Positions 61,719-64,000 of a stretch of 64,000 nt of DNA are shown one piece after another. Where the stretch lies: positions 50,652,972 to 50,716,971 of the forward strand of contig OX393557.1 of the NCBI GenBank assembly GCA_947650365.1. The letters run 5' to 3'. This DNA comes from Chamaelirium japonicum. Its lineage: Eukaryota > Streptophyta > Magnoliopsida > Liliales > Melanthiaceae. Within the stretch, counting starts at the first letter, position 1, and each line of letters starts with the position of its first letter. The notes under the pieces are model-generated. The model searched no databases. It was not told where the DNA came from and saw nothing but the letters and a program-made list of their open reading frames with translations. A program made the position numbers and the translations under genes.

Positions 61719-63477
61719 TAGTGGATGCAATTATATGCTTTCATGAAGTCCAATTTCATAAGGACTGCTAGGATTTTTTTCCTTCCGACACCTAAAGACC
61801 ATTTCTTGTGCACAAACAAACGTATCGTGTATAGACCTGTTCTTGATAAATGTAGATTGGTTGATGTCCACTAAGGACTCAATTACTCCACTCAACCTAT
61901 TAGCCATGGTTTTTGTAATGATTTTGTATATCCCATTTATTAAGCTAATCGATCTGAAATCCCCCACCTTATTTGCTCCTTCAATCTTACGGATAAGAGC
62001 TATGGAAGAGTAGTTAATACCCTCCGCAACTGGTCTTTTCACATGGAAATCTTGTATAAATCTGATTACATCCTGTTTAGTAACTGGCCAGAAAGTCTGA
62101 TAAAACCCCATTGAGAAGCCATCCGACCCTGGAGCCCTATCCGCTCCCAGATCCTGTACCACCTTCCATATTTCCTCCTTTGAGAAATTGTCTTCCATAG
62201 AGTTGGCTATGCCTCGATCCATATCATTTGGATACAGTTGCGACCATCGCACCTGTATCTTTGGCAATCGCTTCCCCGAGAAGAAAGTTCGAAAATGTGT
62301 ATTTAGTGCCCTGTGGATAGTGTCTTCTGACTTAAGTGTCTCACCTCTATAATTTAAGGTGGTAATAAGGTTTGCTCTCCTTATCCCATTAGCCATCGAA
62401 TGGAAGAATTTGGTATTTAGATCTCCTTCTTGTAGCCACCTGCATCTAGCCCTTTGTTTCCACATAACTTCTTCCATAGCCATAGTATCTGCTAGACCCT
62501 GTTTACACGAATCTCGTGCTTCTCGGTCTCTGATAGATAGCTCCCCTTCCTAGTCCTCCTTTGTATCCCAGAATAGGATCTCTGCCGCAAACTCTTCCTT
62601 CCTCCTCGAAATATTGTGGAAGTGAGAATGATTCCATCCTTTTATGACACCTTTGATGTTATTGATCTTTAGGGCACATGGAATTTCTAGATCCCTTAAC
62701 CAATTGCTGGAGATCAGATCATGGAAATCTCTCCTCTTCAGCCACATAAGCACAAATCTGAAAGGTCGAGTCGGCCAAAGGAGAGGGCAGTGATCAGACC
62801 TAAATCTCGCTAATGTTGTGCACCTACCAAGTGGAAACCACTCCTACACCTCCGTAGATATTAGGATCCGATCCAACTTAGCCATGATCGGTCTCGCTTG
62901 TTGCATATTGGAACAAGTAAAGCTTATGCCTAAAATAGGGATATCCAGTAGTCCTAGTTCCCTTATCATACCATTAAAATGTATATCCTCTCTATGGTGA
63001 TCTAAACCCCCTCTTCTCTCAACCAAGAACCTAGTGCAATTGAAATCACCACAGAGAATCCACATCACTCCCGGAAAAGTAGATCTCACCAGTGCTATCT
63101 CCTCCCACAACTGACTTCGAGAGGCCGAATCATTCGGGCCATATACACATGTAATAATAACCCATGTCCATCGCTGCGCCAAATGTTGCAAATGTACTGA
63201 GATAGTATGTGCTGGTATAAACTCTCCAATTCTCATAAAAACTTTGTCATTCCATCCAATATATAAGAGTACCTCCAGCCGTCCCAGCCGATTCTTTATA
63301 CCGCCAATCCCACATTCTATTCCCAGCAAAGCTTCTGAACATCTGTGTAGTGATAGAGGCCAACTTGGTTTCTTGAAAAGCAATAATCTCAACTCGGGAT
63401 GAGGCGACAAGATCGCAGATGGCAAATCTCTTGGATGGTTCTCCAAGACCCCTAACATTGAAAGACAGGATATTCAT
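61719..63477 (-). pseudogene. LINE ORF2 piece 1: endonuclease and N-terminal reverse transcriptase
   Basis: Starts at the ATG of MNILSFNVRGLG (63477), the classic AP-endonuclease opening with its active-site Asn. Further endonuclease motifs follow: FQETKL, TCVYGP, CGDFN and RFRSDHCPLLW (the SDH active site). After the linker comes the reverse-transcriptase start: W-LQEGDLNTKFFH, DRAPGSDGFSMGFYQ, SSIALIRKIEGA, FRSISLINGIYKIITK, and DFMKAYNCIH just before the break. A frameshift lies near 63250 in the endonuclease, stops interrupt the stretch near 62750-62850 and near 62550, and another frameshift lies near 61750. The endonuclease nicks target DNA and the reverse transcriptase copies the LINE RNA at the nick; this copy cannot make either product intact. 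The CACTA-like element interrupts it at 61718. Confidence 0.9.
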
Positions 63478-63829
63478 GGGGGACAACTAGTAGAGGCCAA
63501 GAGTGAACAACTGGGCATCAAATGAACACCAGGGTTAGGATTAACGAATTGGGCATCCGTAGAGGATTCCATGTTTTTAATATGAAGAACATCGTAGTGC
63601 GACGCTGCGATTGCCGTATACTAGCCTGTGTTGCATTTACTCCTGGGTTGTCTTGTTCCTACGAAAAGTGTATAGAATATGGGGATTGTCCCAGTTGGCC
63701 CCACGATATGCCAAGCAATTCAGCTTAGTGGCGGCAAGCTCGAACTGCGCCACTGTACTCTGGTCTCTCCCGATGCTTATGAATCCGAGTGACGAGAGAA
63801 ACTTTGTATTTTGGTGCTATATTTATAGG
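63478..63829 (-). other. LINE 5' region with a short upstream frame overlapping ORF2
   Basis: Minus strand upstream of ORF2. A short frame starting MESSTDAQFVNPNPGVH ends with TGA that overlaps the ORF2 ATG as ATGA. It may be the tail of a LINE ORF1 or an upstream ORF; no zinc knuckle or other ORF1 domain is recognisable. A TATA-like CTATAAATATAG lies at 63818-63829. The 5' end of the LINE itself is not defined. Confidence 0.4.
63818..63829 (-). promoter_or_regulatory. TATA-like motif upstream of the LINE
   Basis: Reads CTATAAATATAG on the minus strand, about 340 bp before the ORF2 ATG. LINEs usually rely on internal promoters, so this could belong to flanking DNA. Confidence 0.3.
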
Positions 63830-64000
63830 GAATAGGGAGTGTGATCCTCCCAACTAGCCAACACGCTAGTCCTTCTCTATATTTAGGTGTCACGTGGTAT
63901 TTTTTAACTAATTTTTTTAAATGGATGGTCAATTCACTCTACTGAGATTATGATTTTTTAAAAAATTAAAAAATTAAAAAACAAAACAACCCGATCAACG
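63830..64000. other. AT-rich flank, nothing recognised
   Basis: Short A/T-rich sequence with runs of AAAAATTAAAAAATT near the end. No satellite monomer, coding motif or element terminus is seen. Confidence 0.5.

Larger units (their letters stand above)
29932..63829 (-). mobile_element. L1-type LINE, split by three younger insertions
   Basis: Four minus-strand pieces (63477-61719, 55508-55241, 45194-44631, 30849-29932) read in order as one plant LINE ORF2: AP endonuclease, reverse transcriptase, zf-RVT. Joined, they give about 3.5 kb, close to the usual 1200-residue ORF2 minus its last residues. The intervening DNA is a CACTA-like transposon, a Copia element and an Athila-like gypsy element. 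The LINE 3' end and poly(A) tail are not present because the truncated gypsy LTR abuts the last piece at 29931. Several frameshifts and stops make it inactive. The 5' boundary is uncertain; I place it near the upstream TATA-like site. Confidence 0.9.

Overview
The window looks like non-genic, repeat-dense chromatin from a flowering plant. The evidence is plant-type retroelements (Athila-like Ty3/gypsy, Angela/Tork-like Copia, a plant L1-type LINE with a zf-RVT tail), a CACTA-like DNA transposon carrying TTTAGGG-type telomere-like repeats, and two unrelated satellite families. I see no intact host gene, tRNA, rRNA or CRISPR array. The species cannot be fixed from the sequence.

Layout. (1) 1-10080 and 14243-26631: one AT-rich satellite array with a basic monomer of about 152 bp plus recurrent shortened monomers. 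From about 7.4 kb it is organised as a higher-order repeat (HOR) of about 4.9 kb, present in three successive copies plus the start of a fourth. Before that the register is looser (blocks of 3.6-3.8 kb). (2) 10081-14242: a 4.16-kb solo LTR (minus strand, TG...CA, 5-bp CTCCC duplication) sits in only one HOR copy; the empty site is visible in the other two. (3) 26632-29931: 3' part of a truncated gypsy element (tentatively Tat/Ogre-like) whose 5' portion is missing. It abuts the satellite directly, so the array edge is a rearrangement junction.

(4) 29932 to about 63.83 kb: a single minus-strand LINE, ORF2 order endonuclease, reverse transcriptase, zf-RVT, split into four pieces by three further insertions. 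These are an Athila-like gypsy element (30850-44630, minus), a Copia element (45195-55240, plus) and a CACTA-like transposon (55509-61718). Removing the gypsy and Copia elements with one copy of their 5-bp duplications (GTGAT and GTGGC) restores LINE codons at both sites, which fixes the element ends independently.

The Athila-like element has LTRs that differ by roughly 3 percent in the part compared, a gag-pro-RT-RNaseH-INT order, a deleted integrase core, and an extra retropepsin-like ORF downstream of integrase next to a second polypurine tract. The Copia element has two 2329-bp LTRs differing at only 8 positions, yet its gag-pol is full of stops and frameshifts; its leader holds several perfect hairpins. 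It therefore looks like a recently moved, non-autonomous copy. The CACTA-like element holds degenerate telomere-like repeats split by a small inverted-terminal element, a 21-bp repeat that encodes heptads in one frame, and about 14 copies of a 181-bp satellite.

None of the elements appears able to make all its own proteins. What is preserved is cis-acting: LTRs, primer-binding sites, polypurine tracts, TATA boxes and terminal repeats. All alignments and counts here were made by eye.
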